Shown here piece after piece: positions 17,582 through 26,626 of a DNA stretch of 64,000 bases. The position numbers and the translations under genes were made by a program. The stretch comes from Pseudomonas sp. Bc-h (GTDB taxonomy: Bacteria; Pseudomonadota; Gammaproteobacteria; Pseudomonadales; Pseudomonadaceae). Position 1 is the first letter of the stretch. The number at the start of each line of letters is the position of its first letter. Under the pieces are notes generated by a model. The model was given only the letters and a program-made list of their open reading frames with translations, was not told the DNA's origin and did no database searches. The stretch spans positions 63,251 through 127,250 of the forward strand of contig NZ_MUIN01000002.1 of NCBI RefSeq assembly GCF_002080045.1. Reading direction: 5' to 3'.

Positions 17582-17605
17582 GAGGGTCCGAGGACCTCAA
17601 TTTTT
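17582..17605 (+). terminator. Possible Rho-independent terminator
   Basis: GAGGGTCC and GGACCTC pair with one bulge and a very small loop, followed by AATTTTT. It lies directly after the last gene of the operon. The tight loop makes it only a moderate candidate. Confidence 0.4.
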
Positions 17606-17667
17606 CCGAGAAAATGCTTGGACTGCCACCCACGACCAAGGCTTTTTGTTCATCACAACGTGTGCTC

Positions 17668-18228
17668 ATGTCACCTCACCAAAAAGCTGGATAACCTTGT
17701 CCTGTTCCTTGCAATCATTGAAAGAGAGGGTCTTTCAGCCCCCGGCCGCGAGTTAGGGCTGTCACCGGCAACGGTCTCTGAACGTTTGGCCGCGCTTGAA
17801 GCCTATTACGGGGCAACGCTGATGACGCGAACGACGCGATCACTCAGTCTGGCCGAGGAGGGCAGGGTACTGGCTGAGGGGGCCCAGAGGTTGCTGGCAG
17901 ATGCTGACGAACTGGAGAGCCGCATTCGCTGGGGTACGCAGAAAATATCCGGCCCTGTACGGCTGACTGCACCCGTCGATCTCGGTCAAAATCGCGTGGT
18001 ACCGATCATTGACCGTTTCATCAAGGCTCATCCAGACGTCACCGTCGACATCACGCTGACCGACAGCTTTGTAGACTTGGTCGGCCAAGGTCTGGACTTT
18101 GCCGTGCGCTATGGACCTTCGGCAGACTGCAGATCGTTTATCCGCCTTCGCGGGTTCAGCCTCGCAGGGTCTCAGCGCTGATTGATGCCATTGCAACGCA
18201 ATTAACAATCCAGGACTCAGTCGCTTGA
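17668..18228 (+). pseudogene. LysR-family regulator, internally deleted
   Basis: The N-terminal HTH is well preserved (KLDNLVLFLAIIEREGLSAP, GLSPATVSERLAALEAYYGA). After about 140 codons the effector domain stops abruptly at DFAVRYGPSADC. From about 18113 the -1 frame reads FGRLQIVYPPSRVQPRRVSA and ends SVA-stop at 18226-18228, a typical LysR C-terminus. About 100 codons are therefore missing, with a frame change at the join. The natural ATG at 17668 is also out of frame with the HTH; deleting one A of the AAAAA run at 17681-17685 would restore MSPHQKLDNLV. The protein is almost certainly non-functional. Confidence 0.75.
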
Positions 18229-18298
18229 GCCGTATGGGTGCTGCGCCGCGTCCTTACACCTTGGGTTTCTCTATCACACGCAAATAGTTGGACACACA

Positions 18299-18838
18299 AT
18301 GCAAACAGACATCCTTTCATGGGGCGATGGGCCTCGCGTACTTGAAGTTTTTCTTGAGCCAACTTGCCCGTTCTCGGTCAAGGCTTTCCTTAAGTTTGAT
18401 GAGCTGATCGCAAAGGCCGGAGAGGACCGGATAACGCTCAAGATCCGGCTTCAGTCTCAGCCCTGGCACATGTTTTCAGGTGTGGTCGTGCGTGCCATTC
18501 TGGCTGCGTCCTCGCTTCCCGAGGGTAGAGAAAGTGCCAAAGACGTGATGGCTGCCGTTGCTGCGCATCGTGAGGAATTCGAGTTTGAGCATCATGCGAC
18601 CGGCCCGAACATGGATGCGACGCCTAACGATATCGTCGCGCGGATAGAGCGTTATAGTGGCATCAAACTGGCCGATGCGTTTGCGGCTCCAGAGCTTGAA
18701 CACGCAATAAAATGGCAGTGTAAATACGCGAGGCAAAACGGCATTCATGTGTCCCAGACCTTCATGATCGATGGCTTGGTTCATCCTGGTATATCCAGCG
18801 GGGATTCAGTGGAGCAGTGGTTGTCACATATCCTTTGA
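18299..18838 (+). CDS. DsbA-like thioredoxin-fold protein with a single active-site cysteine
   Basis: This 179-residue protein looks like a DsbA/FrnE-type thioredoxin-fold domain. A beta strand leads into EPTCPFS (C23), a long helical insertion follows, and a C-terminal strand reads SQTFMIDGLV. Two features are unusual. The CxxC motif is C-P-F-S, so only one redox cysteine is left, and the usual cis-proline before TF is Q. There is no signal peptide. It could be a peroxiredoxin-like or glutathione-dependent isomerase-type enzyme. The ribosome binding site is weak. It is a single-gene unit downstream of the LysR pseudogene. Confidence 0.72.
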   Translation: MQTDILSWGDGPRVLEVFLEPTCPFSVKAFLKFDELIAKAGEDRITLKIRLQSQPWHMFSGVVVRAILAASSLPEGRESAKDVMAAVAAHREEFEFEHHATGPNMDATPNDIVARIERYSGIKLADAFAAPELEHAIKWQCKYARQNGIHVSQTFMIDGLVHPGISSGDSVEQWLSHIL

Positions 18839-19011
18839 GCATGAGCCGTTATGCGGTCGCGATGGGAGCGTCAGAGGTAGCCACCAGCAGGTTGGCTACA
18901 GGCCCATCCGGGTATGTTCACCGTGCATGGCTGTTAGGGATTGAGCGCGCTGTGAAGTTAATCCTGACGTAATAGCATGTCGCAACGCTGTGTTTTTTCA
19001 GAGGAGCACCC

Positions 19012-20040
19012 ATGTCCAGACTAAAAACTTCAACCCTTGCGATTGTCTGTGCGCTGGCGCCTGCCTTGGCCGTCATCGACAATGCGGCTGCCGATACCGG
19101 CACTGGCGGCGTATACGGTGAAGAGCTCCAGGGTTTCGACTATCCCTATCCTGTTCATCGTTTCAGCTTTGACTCCCAAGGCCAGACGCTCAGCATGGGC
19201 TATATGGACGTTGCCCCCATTGGCCAAGCTAACGGTAAAACCGCCGTGCTGCTGCATGGCAAGAATTTTTGTGGGGCGACGTGGGATGACAGTATCAAGG
19301 CTTTGGCGGGTGCTGGTTATCGGGTGGTAGCGCCAGACCAGATCGGTTTTTGTACATCCACCAAGCCGGCCAGCTACCAGTACAGCTTTCAGCAGCTTGC
19401 AGCCAACACCCACGCTTTGCTCGGCAGTCTGGGTATTGCCAAGGCAGTAATCGTCGGCCACTCAACCGGAGGCATGCTCGGTACTCGTTACGCCCTGCAA
19501 TATCCGCAAGACACGGAGAAGCTAGTGCTGGTGAATCCGATCGGCCTGGAAGACTGGAAGGCTTTGGGTGTGCCGTGGCGCAGCGTCGATCAGTGGTATC
19601 AACGCGAGCTCAAGGTCAACGCCGAAGGCATTCGCAAGTATGAGCAGAGCACCTATTACGTTGGCCGCTGGAAGCCTGAATACGACCGCTGGGTGGATAT
19701 GCTGGCTGGCCTGAACAAGGGGGCTGGCCATGAGCGGGTGGCGTGGAACTCAGCGCTCATCTACGACATGATTTTCACTCAGCCCGTTTACTACGAGTTG
19801 CCCAATCTCAAGGTGCCGACGGTGTTGATGATCGGTGATGCTGACACGACGGCCATTGGCAGCGACATCGCACCGCAGGACGTCAAAGCCAAGATTGGAC
19901 ACTACAACGTGCTGGGCAAGCAGGCCTCAAAGATGATCCCTGGTTCGCGCCTTGTTGAGTTCCCTGGCAAAGGGCACGCGCCGCAGATGGAGGACCCTGT
20001 AGGGTTCAACAAGGCGCTGGTCGAGCAGTTGAACAACTGA
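19012..20040 (+). CDS. Secreted alpha/beta hydrolase
   Basis: This 342-residue protein has a signal peptide (about residues 1-28, ending NAAADTG) and a complete alpha/beta hydrolase core. The parts are oxyanion-region LLHGKNFCG, nucleophile S151 in VGHSTGGMLG, an acid in GDADTT (D276 or D278), and H322 in GKGHAPQ. It is likely a periplasmic esterase, lactonase or similar hydrolase. The start has an AGAGGAG ribosome binding site. It is transcribed alone, upstream of the convergent gallate region. It might release an aromatic acid from an ester, for instance for the gallate pathway, but that is only proximity. Confidence 0.87.
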   Translation: MSRLKTSTLAIVCALAPALAVIDNAAADTGTGGVYGEELQGFDYPYPVHRFSFDSQGQTLSMGYMDVAPIGQANGKTAVLLHGKNFCGATWDDSIKALAGAGYRVVAPDQIGFCTSTKPASYQYSFQQLAANTHALLGSLGIAKAVIVGHSTGGMLGTRYALQYPQDTEKLVLVNPIGLEDWKALGVPWRSVDQWYQRELKVNAEGIRKYEQSTYYVGRWKPEYDRWVDMLAGLNKGAGHERVAWNSALIYDMIFTQPVYYELPNLKVPTVLMIGDADTTAIGSDIAPQDVKAKIGHYNVLGKQASKMIPGSRLVEFPGKGHAPQMEDPVGFNKALVEQLNN

Positions 20041-20302
20041 TGATGGTTCAGCAAGATCGGCGACAGGTTTCCAGGAGCGTCCGTTTCGATAAACACGAGG
20101 TCTCAGGGGTGGGCTGCAGTGCCGAGGTGAGGTGACTGCCCAAGCCGTCGCCGAGCTGAGGAACGCAGTGACTATCGCCTGACACCCTGTTCCGCGTCCG
20201 CGCATGCACATCGAAACCAGAGATGTGCATGCCGACCTGTGCAAGGCGGATGGCAGACGGCGAAAACAATGGGTCTCGCGCAGGCGAGGAGGCGCCGCGG
20301 AC

Positions 20303-21007
20303 CTAGTCGTCCTTGCCCGCCACCCCCGCGCCTTCGATACGGTGCCGAGCCAACGCAGCGGCGACAAACCCCGATGCTTTCATTTGCTCTACAAAATCCG
20401 CCAGGTACTGCGCTGCTTCGGCACCTTTGGCCTTGGGCAGACCCATGGCCTGACGTATCACCATAAAGTGCTCGTCGAGCAAACGCATTCCGCCTGCCTT
20501 GGCGGCATCTTTGGCCAGCTGTTGACGGATGCCGGCAGCAACGCTCAGATGATGATCCACAAAACCCTGCACAATCCCGGGCGAAGTTGGCAACCGCACT
20601 ATGGTTGCGTGGTGCAGCTCCCGGCTCAGGAATAAATCGTAGGCACTGCCTTTGCTGACCGCAACGGTAGTACCCGACTGATCAACCTGTGCGTTGCTGA
20701 CGATCGGTGAGTCATTGCGTACCGCATACACGCCCTCGATCAGCACGTAGGGCTTTGTGAATTCGATGATCTGCCCGCGTTTTGGATCGATTGCAAAGAA
20801 CCCGATATCGGCTTTGTCCTGCTCAACGTTCTCTACCGAGGCGCCCGCCGATGTTACCGCAACGAGTTGCAACGGCACGCCCAGGCGCTTGGCCAGTTCG
20901 TTGGCGAGATCGACCGATACGCCCACCGGCTGGTGAGTGTGTGGATCAAGCGCGGCAAGGATGGGATTACCCAGATTGATAGATGCCCGCAGCGTACTCG
21001 AACTGTT
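20303..21007 (-). pseudogene. ABC transporter substrate-binding protein (family 3), 5'-truncated
   Basis: The frame reads TLRASINLGNPILAALDPHT, then GVSVDLANELAKRLGVPL, and continues to a normal C-terminus. It is a type-3 periplasmic binding-domain protein. It begins directly after the TGA of the porin gene, in the same frame, with no ATG or GTG ahead of the conserved first strand. The first possible start (GTG 20926) would remove that strand. About 10-25 N-terminal residues appear lost, probably by a deletion that joined it to the porin gene. If it is translated from a CTG, a nearly full domain would still be made, but this is doubtful. Confidence 0.6.
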
Positions 21008-22315
21008 TCACAAGATCGATATCGGATAACTCACGATCAACCTGTTTTCGTCAAAACTGTTGGTGTTTCCATAGTTGCGGCGCAACGTGGAATTACGCCA
21101 CCGTACGACCAGGGATTTGAACGTGCCACTTTGTAAGACATAAGCCAGCTCGGTTTCCCGACCTCTGTCTTCGCCATCGTCGACCGTTGCTGTATGCACA
21201 TTGGTGCCTTTGATAAAACGGTTCATCATCGTGAGTCCCGGCACGCCAAGCCCCGCAAAGTCATAGTCATGTCGCAATTGCCATGAACGCTCCTTTGCGC
21301 CGTCGTAACTCCAGCCGTAGCTGTCGTTGGCCAGTGTTCCGCCACTGGCTCCGGTTATGCGCTGCCAGGCTGCATCGCCAGCGACACGCTGTAGACCGAT
21401 CATGAAGGTGTTGGCGCCTGTTCTTAACGAAAACAGGCCGGAAAAAGTATGGTTGTCCTGATTGCCTGCGAGTGCTGCGCCGTCTTCATCACCGATGAAA
21501 TAGCCGATGTTGGCGCCAAGCGTCACGTCATTGCTCAGCGGCTGGCTGTGAACAAGCTGGTAATACTGTTGGTGATAGATGTCTTCGAGCTGGCCATACC
21601 ATGCTCCGATCATGGTCCTCTTGCTGTTGAAGGTGTACTCGGCTCCTGCAAAGTTGAAATGGTCAGACTCAATGGTGTTCTTGCCGTGTACAACAGTGCC
21701 TGCGTTGTTGAGTGAGAGCTTTTCCATGCTAGCGTCGTTGCGCTGGCTGTTTCCTCGGAACTGGCCGCCATACAGCGTCACGTCGGGGATTTCCTTTGAA
21801 GTGATCTGCGCGCCTTCCAACGTTTGAGGCAGTGAGCGACCGTCGTCTGCGCGCAGGATTGGCAACAGCGGCATCCATTCGCCGATTCGCAGTTCGGTTT
21901 TAGAGATTTTCATCTTGCCCGCGACCGCAAGGCGACCGAAATCATCAGCTGGGGTGTTCCCGTCGTGAGTGGGCAGCAGTTGTGTGCCGTAAGTGCCTCT
22001 GCCTCCGTCGAGCTTGATGGAGTACAGACCTAGCGCATCCACACCAAATCCGACTGTGCCGGGAGTGAACCCAGACCGTGCATCGAGGATGAAGCTTTGC
22101 GTCCACTCAGCCGCTTGACCGCGTTTCGTTGTCCCGGGGAGGGCCTCCGAAGGGCCGTTGTCGACAAAGTTTCGATTCATGTAGAAGTTGCGCAGGTTGA
22201 GATTCACCTTCGCATCGTCTACAAAACCTTCAGCATTTACAGCGGCTACGCATCCCGCATAACCCATGCTCGCCAGAACCGCGTTTTTGGTGAAAGTGGT
22301 CAGACCGTTTCTCAT
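21008..22315 (-). CDS. galP: OprD-family porin, probable gallate porin
   Basis: This 435-residue outer-membrane protein has a signal sequence (about residues 1-29, ending VNAEG) and an OprD-type beta-barrel. The family style is seen in VNLNLRNFYMNRNF, KTELRIGEW, SYGWSYDGAKERSWQLRHDYDF and the end LIVSYPISIL. OprD porins are substrate-specific channels for carboxylates. Its place beside galD, galC and galB supports a gallate channel equivalent to GalP of P. putida. The leader has several AANAANAA motifs and only a weak ribosome binding site. The symbol is from context and could be wrong if it serves another aromatic acid. Confidence 0.85.
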   Translation of the reverse strand: MRNGLTTFTKNAVLASMGYAGCVAAVNAEGFVDDAKVNLNLRNFYMNRNFVDNGPSEALPGTTKRGQAAEWTQSFILDARSGFTPGTVGFGVDALGLYSIKLDGGRGTYGTQLLPTHDGNTPADDFGRLAVAGKMKISKTELRIGEWMPLLPILRADDGRSLPQTLEGAQITSKEIPDVTLYGGQFRGNSQRNDASMEKLSLNNAGTVVHGKNTIESDHFNFAGAEYTFNSKRTMIGAWYGQLEDIYHQQYYQLVHSQPLSNDVTLGANIGYFIGDEDGAALAGNQDNHTFSGLFSLRTGANTFMIGLQRVAGDAAWQRITGASGGTLANDSYGWSYDGAKERSWQLRHDYDFAGLGVPGLTMMNRFIKGTNVHTATVDDGEDRGRETELAYVLQSGTFKSLVVRWRNSTLRRNYGNTNSFDENRLIVSYPISIL

Positions 22316-22354
22316 TGTTATTGTCTCGCTACAGGCTGTAAGTTTTTGTTTTTA
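22315..22354 (-). promoter_or_regulatory. Hfq/Crc-type CA motifs in the porin leader
   Basis: Read on the minus strand, AATAACAA overlaps the start codon. A second stretch (CTAAAAACAAAAACT, 22341-22355 approx.) gives further AANAANAA matches. Together with the weak ribosome binding site this suggests Hfq/Crc control of porin translation. Confidence 0.45.
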
Positions 22355-22728
22355 GTGTCAGTCGATAGAGTGCTGGGCCTGATGGCTGCCGTTGTCTCAG
22401 CTTCTAGTTTTTATGCACGGTTTTCCGTAACTAATTGCTCCTTATTGGAGGAAGAAGTTCGTGCGAGTCTTCGTCAACGTCCGGAAATGTGGGGATGCCT
22501 GCGTCGAGACGCCTGGGGGGAGACTGTCAGCAATAGCGAGGGTAGAGGAGATATCGCGAGTAGTTTCATGGTGCTCTCGGTATTTTTTATTCTGTGACCG
22601 AGATTCGCATGACAGTGAGCGGTCGCCTAATGCGTTCAGCTTGTGCGCCCATGCTTTTTCTTTATTGATGATTTAAAAATTAGCGGGGGAGAGCGGGCCA
22701 CTCGATAGAGGGGCCACACTGCGTCGGA
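22316..22728. other. Intergenic region upstream of the porin gene
   Basis: This 413-base stretch separates galD from the porin gene and should hold the porin promoter. It contains the shared 40-base element at 22628-22667. Short open frames are present, but none has a coding look or family match. Confidence 0.5.
22628..22667. promoter_or_regulatory. Shared gal-locus element, copy A
   Basis: This copy begins TAATGCGTTCAGCTTGT and ends TTTTCTTTATTG. It matches copy C (25358-25397) at about 32 of 40 positions, and its first 17 bases are identical to copy B (31702-31740). It lies upstream of the porin gene. Confidence 0.55.
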
Positions 22729-23841
22729 TCAGGTCGATGCTGATTCACCCTTGTCATTCTCAACTGCAGCACTGAACACTGATTGGCGCACGTACACATG
22801 ACCATCGAATAATAACCGGGCGGTTCTCACCAAGCCGCATCCGGCGAGTTCGCCATTGTCCAGCCGCAAACGCACGCTGAATTCGCCGGTAGGATGCTCA
22901 ACCGACAACTGCTGCTCAGCCAGATCCGTCGTGCGTGCGAGGCCATCAGCAACGGTGCCCTTGATAAGGCAAGCGGACGCGACGCTGACCGCGCCGAAGA
23001 CACCGATAGAGACATGACATTTATGCGGGATGAAGCTGCGGCTGCTGATAGCCCCTCCAGCGACAGGAGCCGCGATCAGAACCATTTTCGGCACTGTGCG
23101 GTGAGTGACATCACCCAGATTCATCCGGATGCCAGCCTGCAGCCGAATAACCTCGATGCGGCGTTTCAGATAGGCGTTGGCATCGAGGGCGGCACAGCTT
23201 TCATAGCCTGTGCAGCCCAAATCGGTTGCACGGATCAGAACGACAGGCATGCCGTTGTCGATGCATGTGACCTGTACGCCGTCCAGTTGATCGACAGGGT
23301 TGCCTGTGGGCAGCAATGCCCCACAGCTTGAGCCCGCAATATCATCAAATTCGACAACAACCGGGGCTGCTGTCCCCGGGACGCCATCGATCCTGATATC
23401 GCCGTCGTAGTTCACAGCATCGTCTGGCGTCTGAATAATCGCGGTTGCCGTCTGCCCGGTGTTTTCCATGAAAATTCTGACCGCGGTCTGTTCTCCCTGA
23501 ATGGCGACCAGCCCGCGCTCAATGGCAAAAGGGCCTACGCCAGAGAGAATGTTGCCGCAGTTTTGCCCGTAATCGACGCGTGCCTCGCCCACAGCCACCT
23601 GAGCGAACAAGTAATCGACGTCCACACCTGGCCGACGGGAACGACGGATGATCGCCACTTTGCTGGTCAGTGAATCCGCGCCGCCAATTCCGTCGATCTG
23701 CCGCACATCGGGCGAACCCATCGCAGCCAGCAGCACACTGTCACGTAATTGAGAATCGGCAGGCAGATCCTCGGCCAGAAAGTAAGCACCTTTGGAGGTG
23801 CCGCCACGGATCAGCAAGCAGGGGATACGGGCTTGAGCCAT
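22729..23841 (-). CDS. galD: 4-oxalomesaconate tautomerase (PrpF family)
   Basis: This 370-residue protein is a PrpF-family isomerase with two similar diaminopimelate-epimerase-like halves. Family landmarks are IPCLLIRGGTSKGAYF at the start, GQNCGNILSGVGPFA in the first half and SIGVFGAVSVASACLIKGT in the second. GalD converts the keto form of 4-oxalomesaconate, the gallate ring-cleavage product, to its enol tautomer before hydration by GalB. The gene follows galC by three bases. ATG 23841 was preferred to TTG 23844 for its GGAGGA ribosome binding site. Identity rests on family and full gal context. Confidence 0.88.
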   Translation of the reverse strand: MAQARIPCLLIRGGTSKGAYFLAEDLPADSQLRDSVLLAAMGSPDVRQIDGIGGADSLTSKVAIIRRSRRPGVDVDYLFAQVAVGEARVDYGQNCGNILSGVGPFAIERGLVAIQGEQTAVRIFMENTGQTATAIIQTPDDAVNYDGDIRIDGVPGTAAPVVVEFDDIAGSSCGALLPTGNPVDQLDGVQVTCIDNGMPVVLIRATDLGCTGYESCAALDANAYLKRRIEVIRLQAGIRMNLGDVTHRTVPKMVLIAAPVAGGAISSRSFIPHKCHVSIGVFGAVSVASACLIKGTVADGLARTTDLAEQQLSVEHPTGEFSVRLRLDNGELAGCGLVRTARLLFDGHVYVRQSVFSAAVENDKGESAST

Positions 23842-23844
23842 CAA

Positions 23845-24561
23845 TCAGTCCTCCAGTTGCTCAACATTGTCGAAATACTTGAGGCCTTTCTCGGCCAGCT
23901 TCTCACGCATCTTGTAGATATCGAGCCCTAATTCGCCCGCGGCCAGACGTAGACGCTTTTGCTCTTCGAGGTCGGCCCGTTTGCGACTGCTGTCGACGAC
24001 ACGCTGCAATTCTTCCCGGCGTACGATGACAACGCCGTCATCATCCGCCAGCACCACGTCACCTGGATTGACCAGTTGCCCGGCGCAGACCACGGGAATG
24101 TTCACTGACCCCAGCGTTTCCTTGATGGTTCCCTGTGCATGCACGGCTCGAGACCAGACGTGGAAGCCCATTTCACGCAATGTTCGGGTATCTCGAACAC
24201 CTGCATCGATGATCAAACCGCGAACACCGCGAGCCTGGAGCGAGGTTGCGAGAAGGTCTCCGAAGAAACCGTCGGTGCAGGGTGAACTTGGCGTCACGAC
24301 CAACACGTCCCCCGGCTTGCATTGCTCAACGGCCACATGGAACATCCAGTTATCGCCGGGGGCGACGAGCGCCGTGACGGCGGATCCGCTCATGGCGATA
24401 TCGTGCTGAACAGGGCGAATCTCTGACGCAAGCAGGCCTTTGCGGCCCTGCGCCTCGTGAACCGTAGCCACGCCATAGCGAGTCAGTTCATCGATAAGGG
24501 CCGCGTCGCCTCGCTCGATGTTACGCACCACGATGCCAGTCTTGCCTACCAGGTTGCTCAT
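23845..24561 (-). CDS. galC: 4-carboxy-4-hydroxy-2-oxoadipate aldolase
   Basis: This 238-residue protein belongs to the HMG/CHA aldolase family (RraA-like fold). Landmarks are [62 protein letters not shown] and [21 protein letters not shown]. It cleaves 4-carboxy-4-hydroxy-2-oxoadipate to pyruvate and oxaloacetate, the last step of the gallate meta pathway. It needs a divalent metal; the D in GVRD is a likely ligand. Its start overlaps the galB stop as ATGA. The assignment is strong from family and order. Confidence 0.92.
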   Translation of the reverse strand: MSNLVGKTGIVVRNIERGDAALIDELTRYGVATVHEAQGRKGLLASEIRPVQHDIAMSGSAVTALVAPGDNWMFHVAVEQCKPGDVLVVTPSSPCTDGFFGDLLATSLQARGVRGLIIDAGVRDTRTLREMGFHVWSRAVHAQGTIKETLGSVNIPVVCAGQLVNPGDVVLADDDGVVIVRREELQRVVDSSRKRADLEEQKRLRLAAGELGLDIYKMREKLAEKGLKYFDNVEQLED

Positions 24562-25298
24562 CCCAGATTCTCCGTGACACGAGGGAAAATACTTTGATAA
24601 CCCTCACCGTAAATGATGTCTTTGGCAGCCGTGATGCCGATGTTGCGCTTGGCTTGCACGCCACGCTGCAACGCCACCCGGGTGTAGTACTCCCACAAGT
24701 GTTCCTGGCCGGCCATGCACTGGATCGCAGCGTACTTCTTGTCCCACACCGATGTGATGTCCAGCAGCACGTCGGGCTTCCACTCGCATTGCTCTGGCTG
24801 GTGCGGCTCGAAGCTGTAGACGGGAGGAGCGCCGACGATTTTTTCGCCGGGCTTGTAGCCTTCAGCCTGGGCAATGATCCGCGCTTCCTGGGCCAGATGG
24901 ATCGCCAGCGGATGATCGTAGTTGTAAGGGTCTTTGAGCGAGTGACTCAAGACAAACTCGGGCTGTACCTTGCGAAACACATCGGCCAGACGCAAGAGGG
25001 TGTCTGTGTCGGCTCGCATCGGGTAGTCGCCGATGTCGAAGAACTCGACGGTGGCGCCCAGAATGTCAGCTGCCGCTTGAGCTTCTTCTCGTCGTGCGGC
25101 CTTGACCTTGCTCTCCGTCATCTCGGCGCCCTTGCGCCAAAGCTTCGCGGATTCGCCTCGTTCGCCGAACGACAAGCACACGATGTGCATGGCATAACCT
25201 TGTGCAGCGTGCAGCGCGATGGCTCCACCGGCGCGCCAGACGAAGTCTGCTGAGTGGGCGCTGACAACCAGCGCGGATTTTTGCAATGGATTATTCAT
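24558..25298 (-). CDS. galB: 4-oxalomesaconate hydratase (PIG-L family)
   Basis: This 246-residue protein is a zinc-dependent PIG-L/LmbE family member. It has the N-terminal [13 protein letters not shown] (equivalent to the AHPDD motif), SFGERGES, and YNYDHPLAI with a conserved histidine. GalB of Pseudomonas is the unusual zinc-dependent hydratase of this family, which adds water to 4-oxalomesaconate. A longer frame exists upstream, but ATG 25298 fits the family N-terminus. It is the first gene of the galB-galC-galD unit and diverges from galR. Confidence 0.9.
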   Translation of the reverse strand: MNNPLQKSALVVSAHSADFVWRAGGAIALHAAQGYAMHIVCLSFGERGESAKLWRKGAEMTESKVKAARREEAQAAADILGATVEFFDIGDYPMRADTDTLLRLADVFRKVQPEFVLSHSLKDPYNYDHPLAIHLAQEARIIAQAEGYKPGEKIVGAPPVYSFEPHQPEQCEWKPDVLLDITSVWDKKYAAIQCMAGQEHLWEYYTRVALQRGVQAKRNIGITAAKDIIYGEGYQSIFPRVTENLG

Positions 25299-25357
25299 GA
25301 CGGGGCAGGCTCCCTTATTGGTTTTCACAGATGCTGACAGGCTTGCCAAGAAGGGAC

Positions 25358-25397
25358 TAATGCGTAAGGCTGGTGTACCCATACGTTTTCTTTATTG
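25358..25397. promoter_or_regulatory. Shared gal-locus element, copy C
   Basis: This copy lies between the divergent galB and galR genes and reads TAATGCGTAAGGCTGGTGTA followed by CCCATACGTTTTCTTTATTG. Its location suggests a GalR operator or promoter element. The palindrome-like GTAC and ATAC/GTAT core parts are suggestive only. Confidence 0.55.
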
Positions 25398-25423
25398 GGG
25401 ATTCTTACAGCAGTGAGGCGACG

Positions 25424-26626
25424 ATGTCTGAGACAGCTCTTCCACATTTGATGCAGATCCGGGCGTTTATCCGCATCGCCGACGAGGGGAGCGTGTCGCG
25501 GGCATCCGATGGATTGCTCCGCGCGCAATCGGTCGTCACCCGCGCGATCCGCGATCTCGAACAAAGCCTCACCGTTCCGCTGTTTGAGCGGCACGCCAGC
25601 GGCATGCTGCTCACGCCCTACGGCAAAGCCATCCTGCCTCGGGCGCGAAGGGTCATGGTCGAACTTGAGTCAATTCCGACGATGATCGGCCATGCGCCTC
25701 ATGAGCCCCTGTATCTTTTGAATACCCGCCGCCTGCAGATTTTTGTGAAGTTGTGCGAAACGCAACACATGCAGACGGTCGCGCGGTCGTTCAATCTCAC
25801 GCAGCCAGCCATCAGTGCTGCACTGAAAATGCTCGAGAACGGCGCGGGTAAGCCGTTGTTCGAAAGAACCGCCAGGGGCCTTCGGCCCACACGAGCGAGC
25901 ACCGAGATCCTCTATCCGATACGCCGGGCATTGAACGATTTGCGCCACATTCGGGCTGATGTGGCAATGATCAAGGGCTCGCTGCAAGGCTTGGTCACTG
26001 TGGGCGCGTTGCCTTTGGGGCGAACACGCATTCTGCCGCAGGCTTTCGTGCGGCTGCTGGCCGACCATCCCGGCGTTCGAATCGCCACGAACGAGAGTCC
26101 CTTCAACTTGCTGGCATTGGAACTACGCGCTGGAGATGTGGACTTCGTCTTCGGAGCGCTGCGGGGGCAGGATTACGCAAGTGACTTGCACGGCGAAAAA
26201 CTGATCACTGAGGAGATGGTTATCCTGGCGGGCCGAGGTCACCCTTGGCTGGGCCGCGCCGTTACCCTGGATGATCTGGCCGGCGCAAGATTGGTGCTTC
26301 CACGGGCCGACACCCCGGCCAGGCTATTGCTGGAAACCCATTTCGCTCAACTCGGGCGCAAAGCACCGGAGCCCGTCGTGGAGACGGGCGATATGGCAAT
26401 CATCAGAGGCCTGCTTATGCGCTCGGACATGCTGGCGATCGTTTCCGAACACCAGCTGGAGTACGAAATCGCGTCCGGAGAACTTCAACGGCTGGATCTA
26501 CAGCTGCAGGACACTCATCGTTCCATCGGGCTGATATACCGAACCAACGGTCTGCATTCCCCAGCCGCCGAAGCGCTCATCAAAAAAATCCGCGAAGTAA
26601 CCCAGGAAGTCCTCGAAGGCGATTAA
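25424..26626 (+). CDS. galR: LysR-type regulator of gallate genes, with two HTH domains
   Basis: This 400-residue protein is about 100 residues longer than most LysR proteins, because it has two LysR-type HTH domains in tandem. The first is about residues 8-67 (LMQIRAFIRIADEGSVSRAS, then VTRAIRDLEQSLTVPLFERH). The second is about 96-155 (RRLQIFVKLCETQHMQTVAR, then PAISAALKMLENGAGKPLFE). An effector-binding domain follows. The ATG at 25424 has a GAGG ribosome binding site. It is divergent from galB and convergent with galA, and it shares the bases TTAA with galA so that both stop there. The control of gal genes is inferred from position and known GalR biology. Confidence 0.88.
   Translation: MSETALPHLMQIRAFIRIADEGSVSRASDGLLRAQSVVTRAIRDLEQSLTVPLFERHASGMLLTPYGKAILPRARRVMVELESIPTMIGHAPHEPLYLLNTRRLQIFVKLCETQHMQTVARSFNLTQPAISAALKMLENGAGKPLFERTARGLRPTRASTEILYPIRRALNDLRHIRADVAMIKGSLQGLVTVGALPLGRTRILPQAFVRLLADHPGVRIATNESPFNLLALELRAGDVDFVFGALRGQDYASDLHGEKLITEEMVILAGRGHPWLGRAVTLDDLAGARLVLPRADTPARLLLETHFAQLGRKAPEPVVETGDMAIIRGLLMRSDMLAIVSEHQLEYEIASGELQRLDLQLQDTHRSIGLIYRTNGLHSPAAEALIKKIREVTQEVLEGD

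Noticed and set aside
22689..22718. Repeated GGGCCAC near the galD end
   Set aside because: It is a short direct repeat without hairpin potential or T-run, so it is unlikely to be a terminator.
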